Source of the DNA: Oasisia sp. SBJ-2009
Taxonomy: Eukaryota > Annelida > Polychaeta > Sabellida > Siboglinidae
DNA: 64,000 nucleotides
NCBI GenBank assembly: GCA_964017155.1
Contig: OZ024867.1
Location: 28,254,609 to 28,318,608 of the forward strand
Direction of reading: 5' to 3'
Position numbers and translations under genes: made by a program. Positions 54,121 to 64,000 of the stretch are shown in pieces (position 1 is the stretch's first letter; each line of letters starts with the position of its first letter). The notes under the pieces are model-generated. The model worked only from the letters and a program-made list of their open reading frames with translations, was not told the origin of the DNA and did not search any database.

Positions 54121-54291
54121 TTATGATTACGTCAACATACAGAAATGTCGTCGCGTAAATTAATCTAAAATGTTGTACCAACTGACGAAATGAATCGATT
54201 ATTTCACGGTCACCGGTGCTTCTTAATAACTTCGAACAGTGTGACGCATCATTGCATAAGAGCTTCGTCAGTCGGGTAAACAAATGAGAGT

Positions 54292-56004
54292 ATGGCTGCG
54301 CTATTGATCGCAATGGCGTTGTTTGCGTCAATTACCTGCTGCAAGACGTTTACATGTTTGCATGGAGCAATACCGTTTATTAATGTGTGTATTTGCCGAC
54401 CGGGGACCCGTGGAATTAATTGCACTGAAACGGCTACCGATTGGACGACAGGAAAGAACGCGTCCCAGTCGACTACATATGCACCTGGGTTTACGGCTTC
54501 ATATGCTGTTGACGGGTTCTTACGTTATGGGAACAGTTCCTGCTCCCTCACCAAAGAAGAGGTTATGCCTTGGTGGAGGGTGCATTTAGGAACACTAGTG
54601 AAAGTAGACGTTGTGGCCATTTCTAAGTACAATCTAGATTATGACAGTATCGGATATCAGAAACTGGATCACAATTTTGTAGTTTTCATCGGTATCACAA
54701 CCCAGGGCAGATACCATCATTGTCTAGCCAATTCTTTCGTAGATTACACTTGCTATGGTGAACCTGTGTACCTTGTGCAGGTCCAAAAACATTGGGGCAT
54801 GAAAGGTCGCACGCAGTATATGGGACTATGCGAAGTTATCGTCTACGGCACTAGTGCTTCCAATCCCCCGTGTTTAAGCAATCCCTGCGGTAATGGAGGA
54901 AGTTGCGAACCGAAAGAGACGGGTTTTTATACGTGTGTTTGCCCACACACCTGGCCTGGGCAAAATTGCGAGGGAAGAAACTGGGCGCGAGGACAGAAGG
55001 CAACAATATCGGGACCAAACGGAACGGTGATTGCAGCTTCAAATACTGTCGATGGGAACAGAGACGATGTGATGAGGCGCGGAGATATTTACCACCAATG
55101 TAGTGAAACCACCGACGATATTACTTCTCCATGGTGGAAGGTTGAACTTGGAAAACTGATAGAAGTTACGCATATTTATATCGTGAATCGCATAGATTGT
55201 GAACCAAGTTATCTGTTGAAATACGTTTGTATCGTTGGGCCATACAATGGTATATACACACAATGTAGGACCGGTCGTAATTATACATACAGAAAATACT
55301 ACTTTGCAAGGCTGTATGTCTGGTGTCTACCTCATGCCGTTGGAAGCACTGTGAAAATTACATATACACTTGATGCCCACGAAATAATGCACATTAAATT
55401 GCTAAGGGTGTGCGAAGTGGAAGTATATGGACGTGTGAAGTCATGTGCGAGCAATCCATGCAGCAACGGAGGAACATGTCTTCTGCTTGGGACTACTGAG
55501 AATATAAGGCCTTATAACTGTTCATGCCCAGCTACCTGGATTGGTTCAAATTGTGGGACTATTGACCCATGCATTAGCAATCCGTGCGACAATGCTGGCA
55601 CTTGCAAGTTGAACGACACTTCGTACGCGTGTTCCTGTCCGGCGGTGTGGACTGGGACAAACTGCGAACGAATGAAAGAAGTAAAGGGGTTGTCTACTTC
55701 AACGAAGGTGCTTGTCGGTGTGGGCGTTACCGTAGGCATTGTGGGCGTTGGTGCTGCCGCCGCTGCTGCTGGTACGGGTTCGTGTTCAGGGGGTTGTTTG
55801 TCTTATTATTCTGGTGACATAGCGGCAAAAATGGGAACCGCCGCAACAGTGAAGGCGATTCGAACGGGAGTGGGCGAGGGCGTGGACGAAACGACAAGTG
55901 TTAGTGAAGACGCAAATGGAGAGGAAGAAACGGAGGAGGAATACTCGGTTTGGTCTACTATGTATCAGTTATGGTACGGCGAAGAAGATAAAATAGAGAC
56001 GTAA
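54292..56004 (+). CDS. Receptor array copy 3, intact, 570 aa
   Basis: Intronless; starts at MAALLIAMALFASITCC with stops upstream. Same architecture as copy 1: signal peptide, short Cys motif (CICRPGTRGINC), fucolectin/F5-8C-like domain 1 (TASYAVDG, PWWRVHLG), EGF (CLSNPCGNGGSC), domain 2 (SNTVDGNRDDVMRRG, SPWWKVELG, VCEVEVYG) and two EGFs (CASNPCSNGGTC; CISNPCDNAGTC). Then a Gly/Ala/Val-rich membrane span (VLVGVGVTVGIVGVGAAAAA) and tail. The tail keeps GDIAAKMG, KAIRTGVGEG and EEEYSVW...LWYGEE, which recur in copies 1 and 2. Ends at TAA 56002-56004. About half the residues match copy 1 by eye; extracellular loops differ most. Confidence 0.9.
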   Translation: MAALLIAMALFASITCCKTFTCLHGAIPFINVCICRPGTRGINCTETATDWTTGKNASQSTTYAPGFTASYAVDGFLRYGNSSCSLTKEEVMPWWRVHLGTLVKVDVVAISKYNLDYDSIGYQKLDHNFVVFIGITTQGRYHHCLANSFVDYTCYGEPVYLVQVQKHWGMKGRTQYMGLCEVIVYGTSASNPPCLSNPCGNGGSCEPKETGFYTCVCPHTWPGQNCEGRNWARGQKATISGPNGTVIAASNTVDGNRDDVMRRGDIYHQCSETTDDITSPWWKVELGKLIEVTHIYIVNRIDCEPSYLLKYVCIVGPYNGIYTQCRTGRNYTYRKYYFARLYVWCLPHAVGSTVKITYTLDAHEIMHIKLLRVCEVEVYGRVKSCASNPCSNGGTCLLLGTTENIRPYNCSCPATWIGSNCGTIDPCISNPCDNAGTCKLNDTSYACSCPAVWTGTNCERMKEVKGLSTSTKVLVGVGVTVGIVGVGAAAAAAGTGSCSGGCLSYYSGDIAAKMGTAATVKAIRTGVGEGVDETTSVSEDANGEEETEEEYSVWSTMYQLWYGEEDKIET

Positions 56005-56540
56005 GCAGTTCGAACGGGAGTGGGCGTAAATGAATTGACAATCGAAGACCCAAAAGAAGACGAAGAAGCGCAGCAGGAATACTCGGTTTAGTCTACTGTG
56101 TTAGTGTGTATTGAATTGAATTAAATTGATATGAAATTTATTTCAACAACAACAACAATTACTACCACTACATTATACGTATAGTGCATACAATAAAAAA
56201 AATTGAAAATAGGGTAAAAGAAGTACAATACTTATCATGTTTACCCTTATAATTGCTTAATTATATACATATATCATCTGAACAGTGCAATAGAAGGTGC
56301 GACAACGCTATTTACATGTGTAACCATATGACATGTAATGATTCATTTAGTTATCTAATTCATGTTGGTAAAATAGTCTAGGACTCTAATACATAACTAT
56401 TCAACAATCTATCTGTATGACACTTTTTAAAATAGTGAACATGTTTACAACTAATCAGTGAATTGTCAGTTATGGTATGGCGAAGAAAACAAGACAGACA
56501 CGTAGTAAGCACAACAGCATCTGACCAACAGTGTTCATAA
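56005..56540 (+). pseudogene. Duplicated receptor tail fragment, split by an insertion
   Basis: Directly after the stop of copy 3, GCAGTTCGAACGGGAGTGGG repeats the coding sequence of its cytoplasmic tail up to GAATACTCGGTTTAG (56091). After a 360-bp insertion with (ATTGAA)-like and (CAA)n parts (about 56104-56463), the tail resumes (CAGTTATGGTATGGCGAAGA) and ends at ACACGTAG. So the last about 150 bp of the gene were duplicated in tandem and then split. Confidence 0.85.
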
Positions 56541-57060
56541 TGTATTATACAACTTGCTGTTCACGGAACGACATACGTTCTCCGTACGTCCGGATTGATA
56601 CAACTTGCTACTCACGGAACGTCATACGTTCCCCGTACGTCCGGATTGCGGATATATTTTATTCTCGCTGGTTGCCACGGGACAAGAACACCACGGAGAC
56701 TATCAACTATCAGTGAATCACACAGTTGAAATTGGTAGTTCTGTTGAAATCATTATTTTGCCTAAGGATAGAGAACGGGTACTTGAACTGACCGAGAATT
56801 AAGGCAAACAACTCGAATAAAAATAAAGTTAATGTTACTTCCCAACTTTGTATTGTTATGGTGTACAGTTGTATTGAGACCAGATGAAACGGTTTGATTT
56901 GTGAACTCGTTATTTTACTAATGCAAAAAGAACGGTGACTGGAACTGGCCCAGAATTTCTTCGTTTCCGGAGCCAAGCAACTCGAATAAACATTAAGTTG
57001 TGTTATTATTTCTACCGAATTATTTATGTGTCTATTGTGTATAATGTGCTCTTCGTAAAA
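56541..57060 (+). repeat. Duplicated 3' UTR units of copy 3
   Basis: A 51-bp tandem duplication (ACAACTTGCTGTTCACGGAA...CGTACGTCCGG) at about 56544-56647. Two 3' end blocks follow, with CTCGAATAAA at 56816 and 56985, each like the end of copies 1 and 2. Confidence 0.8.
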
Positions 57061-57940
57061 TACACAAACTTAATATTCAACACAGGTAAGTGAATAAGTG
57101 ACTTCAATGCGCGTATTGAAAAAGGTTAAACAACTCCACACACTTTTCACTTTTTTGAACTGCTGTCTTCAAATAGCCATATATCTGATTACATAATAAA
57201 CATGTACTTTTAATTATACAAACATTATTTTATTACTGTTTTAATTAAAATAAATAATGATTATCTTTATGGAACAATTTGTAATTCATTAATTATGTTT
57301 CCTAATAATTAAGATGCAATCAAATAGTAGACGTGTCACAGTTAAAATTATAAAACAAAATATAAAAACCAGTTATTTCATATGCTGACGTAAGTGCTTC
57401 GCGGCTCTATATTTCACAGACACGACACTCCTGGCGAATTTCAATGAAATAAGTTCCAATATAGGCTATATTTCCCAGGCTGCATGAGGTGGCAGCACTT
57501 TTAAGCCCCTCAACTTCGCCTGGGTGAAGAGTGGGTTTTAAGTTTCTAACATCCGGGTAGCCTTACCACATATTAGGGTAGATACACCGATGAGCTCTGA
57601 GGCCAACTATGAAATACAAATTTAAATAACGATATATTTTTAAACGATAATGATATCCTATGAAAAATATCCAACATTGAACTTACATTAACACAAAAAT
57701 AAGTAAAAAAATTCGGCAGGATTAACCAGTATCCGTGAGGTGGCAGCATTGTTTAGCCCCACACGGATAGCATACACATTAAAAATGGATGCATTTGTTA
57801 TCAAATAATGCTGTATTATAAAAACGATTAAAAATTTAACTTATATTAGCACAAAATAAATAGAAATACAAATTTGCAGTTGTTTATAAAATAGAAATTA
57901 CGGGATTAACCAGTATCGGTGAGGTGGCAACATTGTTTGT
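57061..57940. repeat. AT-rich spacer with GTGAGGTGGCAGCA repeats
   Basis: The phrase TGAGGTGGCAGCA plus TTTTAAGCCCC occurs at about 57484, 57733 and 57919, and inverted at about 62370-62395. No coding signal is seen. Confidence 0.6.
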
Positions 57941-57944
57941 AAAA

Positions 57945-59290
57945 CGTTGATATCTAGTCACTACCCTTGCTAAGTACGTGTGAACTTTTATATTTTGTAT
58001 TAAAGGCAATATTAAGAAAAAAGGGAATTGCAGTAGTCTAGACACTTGCAACTAGCGCAATTGCAATATATTTTGCAATAGGAAAAGACAACTATTGACG
58101 AGAACGCTGTTGAGCCCTCCTACTGTCCTTTACTCATAATGTATAACGTCGATGGGAGTAGAAACTACTAGTTTTATAATATTGCTTGAATAATAAACTT
58201 CCAACGTTATAAAAGACATTATATTACGTATGACAAATCTGAGAAATGTAATATCTAAAAGTAGAATCATCATCAAACATTATTATTTAATTCCGAGATG
58301 AAACTGCATGCGAAACATGCTGACTAAGTAGTGGTGTAAGGAAAACATTATTCCTAATATTATATCTGCTTCTGTGTGCCATTAATAAGTAATTGTGTTT
58401 TATGTGCATTCGTGTGTAATCTACTGTCATACATCCAGTAAACAATGTTATCAAGACAACTTCGAAGTTGTTATATGGATGCATTAGCTTATATAGTAAA
58501 CATGAATATATATACATTTGAGTATCATCCGCGTAAAGGTGAATACGCATATGACGACTATTAATCACTGAACTCAGTGCAGTCGTATACAATGTAAAAT
58601 AACCGTCCCAAAACCGAATCCCGAGGAACACGACAAGATATGTAGATTGTAGAGCGCCATGGCTCAGGGGTAGCGCTTCGGACTTTCGACTACGAGAACC
58701 CAGGTTCGAATCCTGGCTGTGGTGTTAAAACCCTGGACAAGTTTTTTTCACTCTACATTGCTCCAGTTCACTCAGCTGTTTAAATGAGTACCTGACTACA
58801 GACAGTGGTGGATATATGTACGAGCAGCCTTCGCGCATTAATTGCAGCATATGGCTGGATGCTTCCCAGAGAAGCCGAGATGTTGTCTGTGTGAACAGGT
58901 ATGTCAGGGAAGTAAAGTGTAAAGCGTATTGAACGGTCCTGAGGATTGGATACTGCGCTATATAAGAACTTGCCTTTACTTTATATATTAAATTGTCATG
59001 AAAACCAATTATCGTCCTTAACTACCTGGTGTCTCCAACTAAGGCAACATTTAAGCCAGCTTAAAGCTACACCAGATACACCATATCACAAAGACAAACG
59101 ACCCACGAGAAAAGCGATGATTAATAGTAGCAAACGCAGATGACAGACGAAGCATCGTAAATGCAGTGACTTTACCATTATCGATGTTCAATGTTATATC
59201 AGTATGCGCATTTTGGCGAGCAGTATCCGAAGAATGAAGTAGTTTGTATGCAAGCTGGAACATATTTGACAGATTATTTGAATTCATATT
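57945..59290 (-). mobile_element. Decayed LINE, same family as 31812-32690, split by a SINE
   Basis: From right to left on the - strand: NMFQLAYKLLHSSDTA with ATINH (59287-59060), then after a SINE (58648-58980) the RT core IHLYADDTQMYIYS (about 58540) and LLSQHVSHAVSSRN (about 58290), and a decayed C-terminus matching 32316-32460. Motif C is still YADD, but the frame is broken several times. Confidence 0.85.
58648..58980 (+). mobile_element. tRNA-derived SINE (family A, copy 3)
   Basis: Head GCTCAGGGGTAGCGCTTCGG and GGTTCGAATCC, body as in the other two copies, tail AGAACTTGCCTTTACTTTA. It sits inside the LINE above. Confidence 0.92.
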
Positions 59291-59840
59291 TGATCCAATG
59301 CGTTTTGCTATTGTATTGCATCGCCTATATCGGCTCGTCGGGTCGCATCGCCATGTGATATGCGTGGCGACAGTATGTATTATAAAAAGAAAACGTAATT
59401 AACCACGTGTCCATTGATTATGTCGCTAATATGCGTAATAATTACTATAACAGGCACAGTTATCTGGGACTACCACAGTGCAAATCGATGTCCATATGTA
59501 AAATATGCAATGCAAAATACGTAGCATTATTGGTTTAGGGACCGGTCAGAATTTATTTCTAGGGGGAAACTATGTTATCGCAGAACGAAAACACTGACTA
59601 GTCCCCCTTTCGCGGATACAAAAAGTGACCCCCTTCTGCATAAATGGCCCCAAATTATCTTTTAATAATGTTATATGTCACATGTACACACCTATATTTA
59701 ATATGGTAAAGAAGTTCCCAGCCCATTGTTTCTAAAACAAAGTGCCCCGTCCCATTGGTCTTGGCCTAAGAAAAAAGTCACTGGCTTGACACTGATGCTG
59801 TTGTGTTATGGGAGGGGGCGTATAGGTAATGACCATGTCT
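59291..59840. other. Spacer
   Basis: No ORF, repeat or RNA gene that I can support. Confidence 0.4.
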
Positions 59841-59859
59841 ATACTTAATGGTACGTTAT

Positions 59860-60170
59860 CACCGCCGATCTGAGTACCTCGATCTCCCCGACCAGCCAAC
59901 TTCCGCGACCAAGATCGACCAAGCTCAACCAGGTGTTTGGTCGGGGGTCTACACGACGGGAGGGGACCTCTGCCAGACCAGACTCAAGACCCTTCCAGAC
60001 CACTTGCCGACACACATCCCGACTTCTACTCGACCTCAAATCGACCTTCCCTACCCTTTCCGATGTCTTCCCGATCAACACGACCAGCCGGACCTTTTAT
60101 CGACCTCAACCTTGACCCGACCCGACCTCTACACGACCTCTACCCGACCTATACCCGACTATGTACTATC
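59860..60170. repeat. Degenerate CGACC-rich repeat
   Basis: CGACC/CGACCTCTAC recurs about 20 times with drift. It lies directly upstream of the Harbinger exon and may be part of that element. Confidence 0.6.
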
Positions 60171-60255
60171 AGGCACGAGAGCAGCAGACTAGGTATAAAA
60201 CTGAAGTATATTGTTCGGTATTCAGTTGACCAAAGACTATTGAAGAAGCAACATC

Positions 60256-60592
60256 ATGGACGTTGAGCAGCAGGCACTATATAGGCGTTGGTTAGAGGTT
60301 GCCATACAGATGGTCACTATTCTAGCTGAGGAGGAAGAACAGGAAGTGGCTCAGACTGAGCTTCAACGCAGACGAATAAGACGTAGGCGTATATAAAGTC
60401 GCAGGGCTATCTGGTGTAGGCAGTGGCTGGCACGTAGGCCACTATATGGACAATATGAACAACTCCTGCAAGAACTCAACTGTGAAGACCCTAGTAGTTA
60501 TAAGAATTTCTTCAGAATGGATGCTGATTTGTTTGGGGAGATCGATGACCGTATATCACTAAGAATAAAAAGCAAGACACCAACTACAGGTA
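60256..60592 (+). pseudogene. PIF/Harbinger transposase first exon (HARBI1-like), with stop
   Basis: Begins MDVEQQALYRRWLE, has an acidic stretch, then RRRRI followed by an in-frame TAA at about 60394. It resumes with WLARRPLYGQYEQLLQELNC and YKNFFRMDADLF. WLxRRxLYGQYExLLxEL and FxRMDxxLF are hallmarks of the N-terminal part of Harbinger transposases. A donor-like CTACAG|GTAGTT lies at about 60590. The DDE nuclease exons were not found downstream, where the hexamer repeat begins. Confidence 0.8.
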
Positions 60593-60762
60593 GTTAAACA
60601 ATTATTTTCTTTACGTCGCCATCTTTGAATTTTCGAAGATCGTAAACACGAAATGAAATTCGCCACGAAATCCGTCTTTCCAACGAAATCCGCTCCAATA
60701 ACGCGTTTAACAGTTAATAAATATGTACAGACACAAACTATAGCAACATCAAACCACACAGG

Positions 60763-61660
60763 GACGCGCACGCGCACGCGCACGCGCACGCGCACGCGCA
60801 CGCGCACGCGCACGCGCACGCGCACGCCCACACGCACACGCACACGCAAACGCAAACGCAAACGCAAACGCAAACGCACACGCACACGCACACGCACACG
60901 CACACGCACACGCACACGCACACGCACACGCACACGCACACGCACACGCACACGCACACGCACACGCACACGCACACGCACACGCACACGCACACGCACA
61001 CGCACACGCACACGCACACGCACACGCACACGCACACGCACACGCACACGCACACGCACACGCACACGCACACGCACACGCACACGCACACGCACACGCA
61101 CACGCACACGCACACGCACACGCACACGCACACGCACACGCACACGCACACGCACACGCACACGCACACGCACACGCACACGCACACGCACACGCACACG
61201 CACACGCACACGCACACGCACACGCACACGCACACGCACACGCACACGCACACGCACACGCACACGCACACGCACACGCACACGCACACGCACACGCACA
61301 CGCACACGCACACGCACACGCACACGCACACGCACACGCACACGCACACGCACACGCACACGCACACGCACACGCACACGCACACGCACACGCACACGCA
61401 CACGCACACGCACACGCACACGCACACGCACACGCACACGCACACGCACACGCACACGCACACGCACACGCACACGCACACGCACACGCACACGCACACG
61501 CACACGCACACGCACACGCACACGCACACGCACACGCACACGCACACGCACACGCACACGCACACGCACACGCACACGCACACGCACACGCACACGCACA
61601 CGCACACGCACACGCACACGCACACGCACACGCACACGCACACGCACACGCACACGCACG
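60763..61660. repeat. (ACACGC)n hexamer array, about 900 bp
   Basis: GCGCAC units at 60763-60830, a few CGCAAA units (60845-60880), then about 780 bp of nearly perfect ACACGC. Open frames of over 300 codons on both strands here are repeat artefacts. Confidence 0.98.
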
Positions 61661-61955
61661 GCATGCAGTCACTCTATGTGACTGTTCTGTTGTAGGGTGA
61701 AGGCTATAGGCATGCTGTCACTCTATGTGACTGTTCTGTTGTAGGGTGAAGGCTATAGGCATGCTCTCACTCTATGTGACTGTTGTGTTATAGAGTGAAG
61801 GCTCGGCATGCTCTCACTATATGTGACTGTTGTGTTGCAGGGTGAAGGCTCGGCATGCAGTCACTCTATGTGACTGTTGTATTCCAGGGTGAAATCTCGG
61901 CATGCACTCACTCTGTGTGACTGTTGTGTTGTATTGTAGGGTGAAGGCTCGGCAA
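61658..61955 (+). repeat. 47-49 bp minisatellite with acceptor-like end
   Basis: Six units of GGCATGCAGTCACTCTATGT + GACTGTTCTGTTGTAGGGTG + AAGGCT. Each has a pyrimidine-rich TGTTGTGTTGCAG|GGTGAAGG, looking like a repeated 3' splice site. No exon could be recognised after the last unit. Confidence 0.9.
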
Positions 61956-63240
61956 TAATATCAATAGCTCTCCTGGACCATTTTAGGCGGACAATTTGTA
62001 GCTGCTCTCAAATACCTCTCCTGTGCATTTTGAGGAGGACGACTTTTAGCTCTCCAAGGTTTTTCAAAAGGCGAGACCTGGTTAGAATGTCATAAGGGAG
62101 CGTCCATAATTTATGGGTGCAGGGGAATGGGATTTCTGGCGGAAAGTGCTGTACACGAGGTGTCACAACAAGCAACTGACTTGGAGAACACTTTTACAGG
62201 GATCCGCGCGAACATAGTCAATAAATGCGTGAACCCGCGAGCTGATGACCTTACTCTCGGCGGTTGGCCTTTACGGAAGGGTATTCATAAGGAGGTCAAA
62301 CCTTAAGTTAAATGCTCATCAAGATAGAGGCTCTGCCGCGTCGAAAATGCAGACCCATTGTTTCCCCAAGTGGGTGTGAGGGGCTTAAAATCGCTGCCAC
62401 CTCATGGAGCCATGGGTAACCCTATCTACACTGCAGCACGTTGTCAGCAGTGGTGAGAGGCTTGGTGCGTCTGGAGTGCAGTGAGTTGAAGATCCATGCC
62501 TTCGATCATCGCCCAGGTGTTCTGTGTCTGCTCGGGACCTATTGTGCTACGTCTGGAGCAGTCCTAAACTAGATTCGGTCGTCTGAAGAGAATACCGACA
62601 ACGTGTCATGTGTTGTCGTCCGCAAGACTGTGACTGCAATAAAGGACATGGCTGTGGACCATGCGGGTCCTATGAAGCTGTGCTGTACTCGAATATGGAC
62701 ACGGACCACTAAAGCACAAGTTGGACTCGAGGCATTGAAGATTGTCACTGCTGCTAACATGACGGTTGTGAGCAACCTGTTTGATGGTGCGGTCAGCACT
62801 GTACACTATACTTCATGTAAGTACAAAGAAACACTAGAACAACGAAAAACATCATCAACCCACGAGTAGGTTTGTAATTATTAGGAATAGATCCCGTGGA
62901 AGCAAATGCAAATATACAGTATTACATTTTAGGGAACCTTTAACACAATTAACAATGAAAGGTTATCAAACAGATTAAACGGGATGATGGTGTTGAATGC
63001 CGACCTGAAATCAGCGAACAGGATCCTCCAGTAACCAAGTGCTTGAAAAGTGGTAAAGCCCTGACTTTATGGCATCCTCTACTGATATATCTGTCTGCTT
63101 TTAAAATTGGTGCGATTCCGACGCCCTTCGTCAGCCGTATTCAAATGCCAAATAACTTTAATCAGTTTCTGTCGCCATGCCTAATATGACTATTTATTTA
63201 TTTAATTTAGCGCGGCATCAGCGCTGTCAACTTATCACAA
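61956..63240. other. Unassigned stretch with weak open frames
   Basis: An open frame at 62603-62869 has ordinary composition but no recognisable domain or splice pair. At about 62335-62410 lies the inverse of the TGAGGTGGCAGC repeat. No gene call is supported. Confidence 0.4.
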
Positions 63241-63293
63241 ATTGGCATTTGTGATAAGCCGATGTTTTTCTGTATCAGTTGGTGTGGCAATAT

Positions 63294-63400
63294 TCACGAC
63301 AAATCACTGTCTGCAGAGGAGCGCGCAACCGGAAGAGAGCCTCTATTTGGAGATAGATATCTGGTCACAAGGCATTATGGGCAGTTTGGTTTGCTACGTT
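63294..63400 (+). promoter_or_regulatory. Conserved promoter block, receptor copy 4
   Basis: CACGACAAATCACTGT, GCGCAACCGGAAGAGAGCCT and GGCATTATGGGCAGTTTGGT, with the same layout as for copies 1-3. Confidence 0.65.
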
Positions 63401-63580
63401 ACGCTTACGGCGCAATTAATCAATAATGTCGTGAAAATATATTTATATTGTGTACCAGATGTCGCAACGGAGAACTGATTGATTATTTCAATCACGGTCC
63501 CCGACGTTTCGTTATAATTTCTACAAAATGACTCGTCATCATATAACAGTTTCGTCATTCGGATAAAACAAAATAACAGT

Positions 63581-64000
63581 ATGGCCGCATTGCTGGTCTT
63601 AATACCGTTGATTGCGTCAATTTGCTGCTGCAAGTCGATTGAATGCTTGAATGGAGGAATAGAGCTTTGGCGTGATGTTTGTATTTGCAGACCAGGTACT
63701 GCAGGACATACATGCGCAGGAAACGTCACGGATTGGACGACAGGAAAGAACGCATCCCAATCAACGACATATGCACTACAGGGGTACGGGCCTTCGCTTG
63801 CTGTTGACGGGAGGATAGTTTCAAAGCATGGTCAATGCTCCCTCACCAAACTCGAGTGGGATCCATGGTGGAGGGTGTATTTAGGAGTGATTGTGAAAGT
63901 AGATTCTGTATTCCCTGTTCCTTATGAACTTGATTATGAACGCACCGGATATCAGTATCTGTTTTCATATTGGGACATTTGGGTGGGCATCAGCAGATTT
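63581..64000 (+). CDS. Receptor array copy 4, 5' part (runs off the window)
   Basis: Open for 140 codons to the window edge. Signal peptide MAALLVLIPLIASICCC, short Cys motif (CICRPGTAGHTC), DWTTGKNASQSTTYA as in copy 3, LAVDG and PWWRVYLGVIVKVD of the first fucolectin/F5-8C-like domain. Closer to copy 3 than to copy 1. No break seen in the visible part. Confidence 0.88.
   Translation, partial: MAALLVLIPLIASICCCKSIECLNGGIELWRDVCICRPGTAGHTCAGNVTDWTTGKNASQSTTYALQGYGPSLAVDGRIVSKHGQCSLTKLEWDPWWRVYLGVIVKVDSVFPVPYELDYERTGYQYLFSYWDIWVGISRF

Noticed and set aside
60653..61681. 342- and 366-codon Arg/Thr/Val repeat proteins
   Set aside because: Pure hexamer-repeat translation.
62603..62869. 88-codon open frame
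   Set aside because: No recognisable domain, start context or splice partner; left as unassigned sequence.

Overview
This is nuclear DNA of an animal, probably a marine invertebrate; I cannot place it to phylum. Genes are split by GT-AG introns. Intergenic and intronic DNA is crowded with simple repeats, minisatellites, tRNA-derived SINEs and decayed non-LTR retrotransposons (CR1/L2-like and RTE-like). Nothing bacterial or viral was seen.

Region by region: (1) 538-5590 holds the last five exons of a filamin-type gene. Its introns carry a long CA tract, two SINEs, a 33-bp minisatellite and a 30-bp minisatellite that repeats a splice acceptor. (2) 6750-9150 holds decayed transposon-like coding remnants. 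(3) About 10177-17660 holds a receptor-type gene with a NIT-like sensor, a membrane segment and a class III cyclase-like domain. It is interrupted by LINE insertions and another acceptor-bearing minisatellite, and its catalytic part looks eroded. (4) 19581-29826 is the centrepiece: a roughly 10.2-kb DNA transposon with 541/560-bp terminal inverted repeats. It carries a six-exon P-superfamily (THAP9-like RNase H) transposase of 767 aa on the + strand. Convergent on the - strand is a nine-exon gene of 802 aa that begins as a PIF1-like helicase and ends in a PHD finger. Both reading frames stay open across every inferred splice. (5) 29990-38850 is repeat territory: a fold-back element, a 5'-truncated LINE, an LTR-like remnant, ankyrin-like debris and 1.4 kb of nearly pure AT. 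(6) 38830-64000 is a tandem family of four intronless genes for single-pass receptors (signal peptide, fucolectin/F5-8C-like domains, EGF repeats, membrane helix, acidic tail). Copies 1 and 3 are intact, copy 2 is a pseudogene and copy 4 runs off the window. Each has the same upstream block with an ETS-like CCGGAAG core. Between them lie RTE and CR1-like elements, a 224-bp perfect palindrome, a small TIR element inserted in a TA microsatellite, a Harbinger transposase exon and about 0.9 kb of ACACGC hexamer repeat.

The most interesting system is the transposon. Its two genes face each other from duplicated promoters inside the long terminal repeats, and pair a P-type transposase with a PIF1-type helicase fused to a PHD chromatin-reader-like finger. 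To my knowledge this gene set is not the usual content of P-superfamily elements. All exon boundaries here are read by eye from splice consensus and reading phase; no database search was run.
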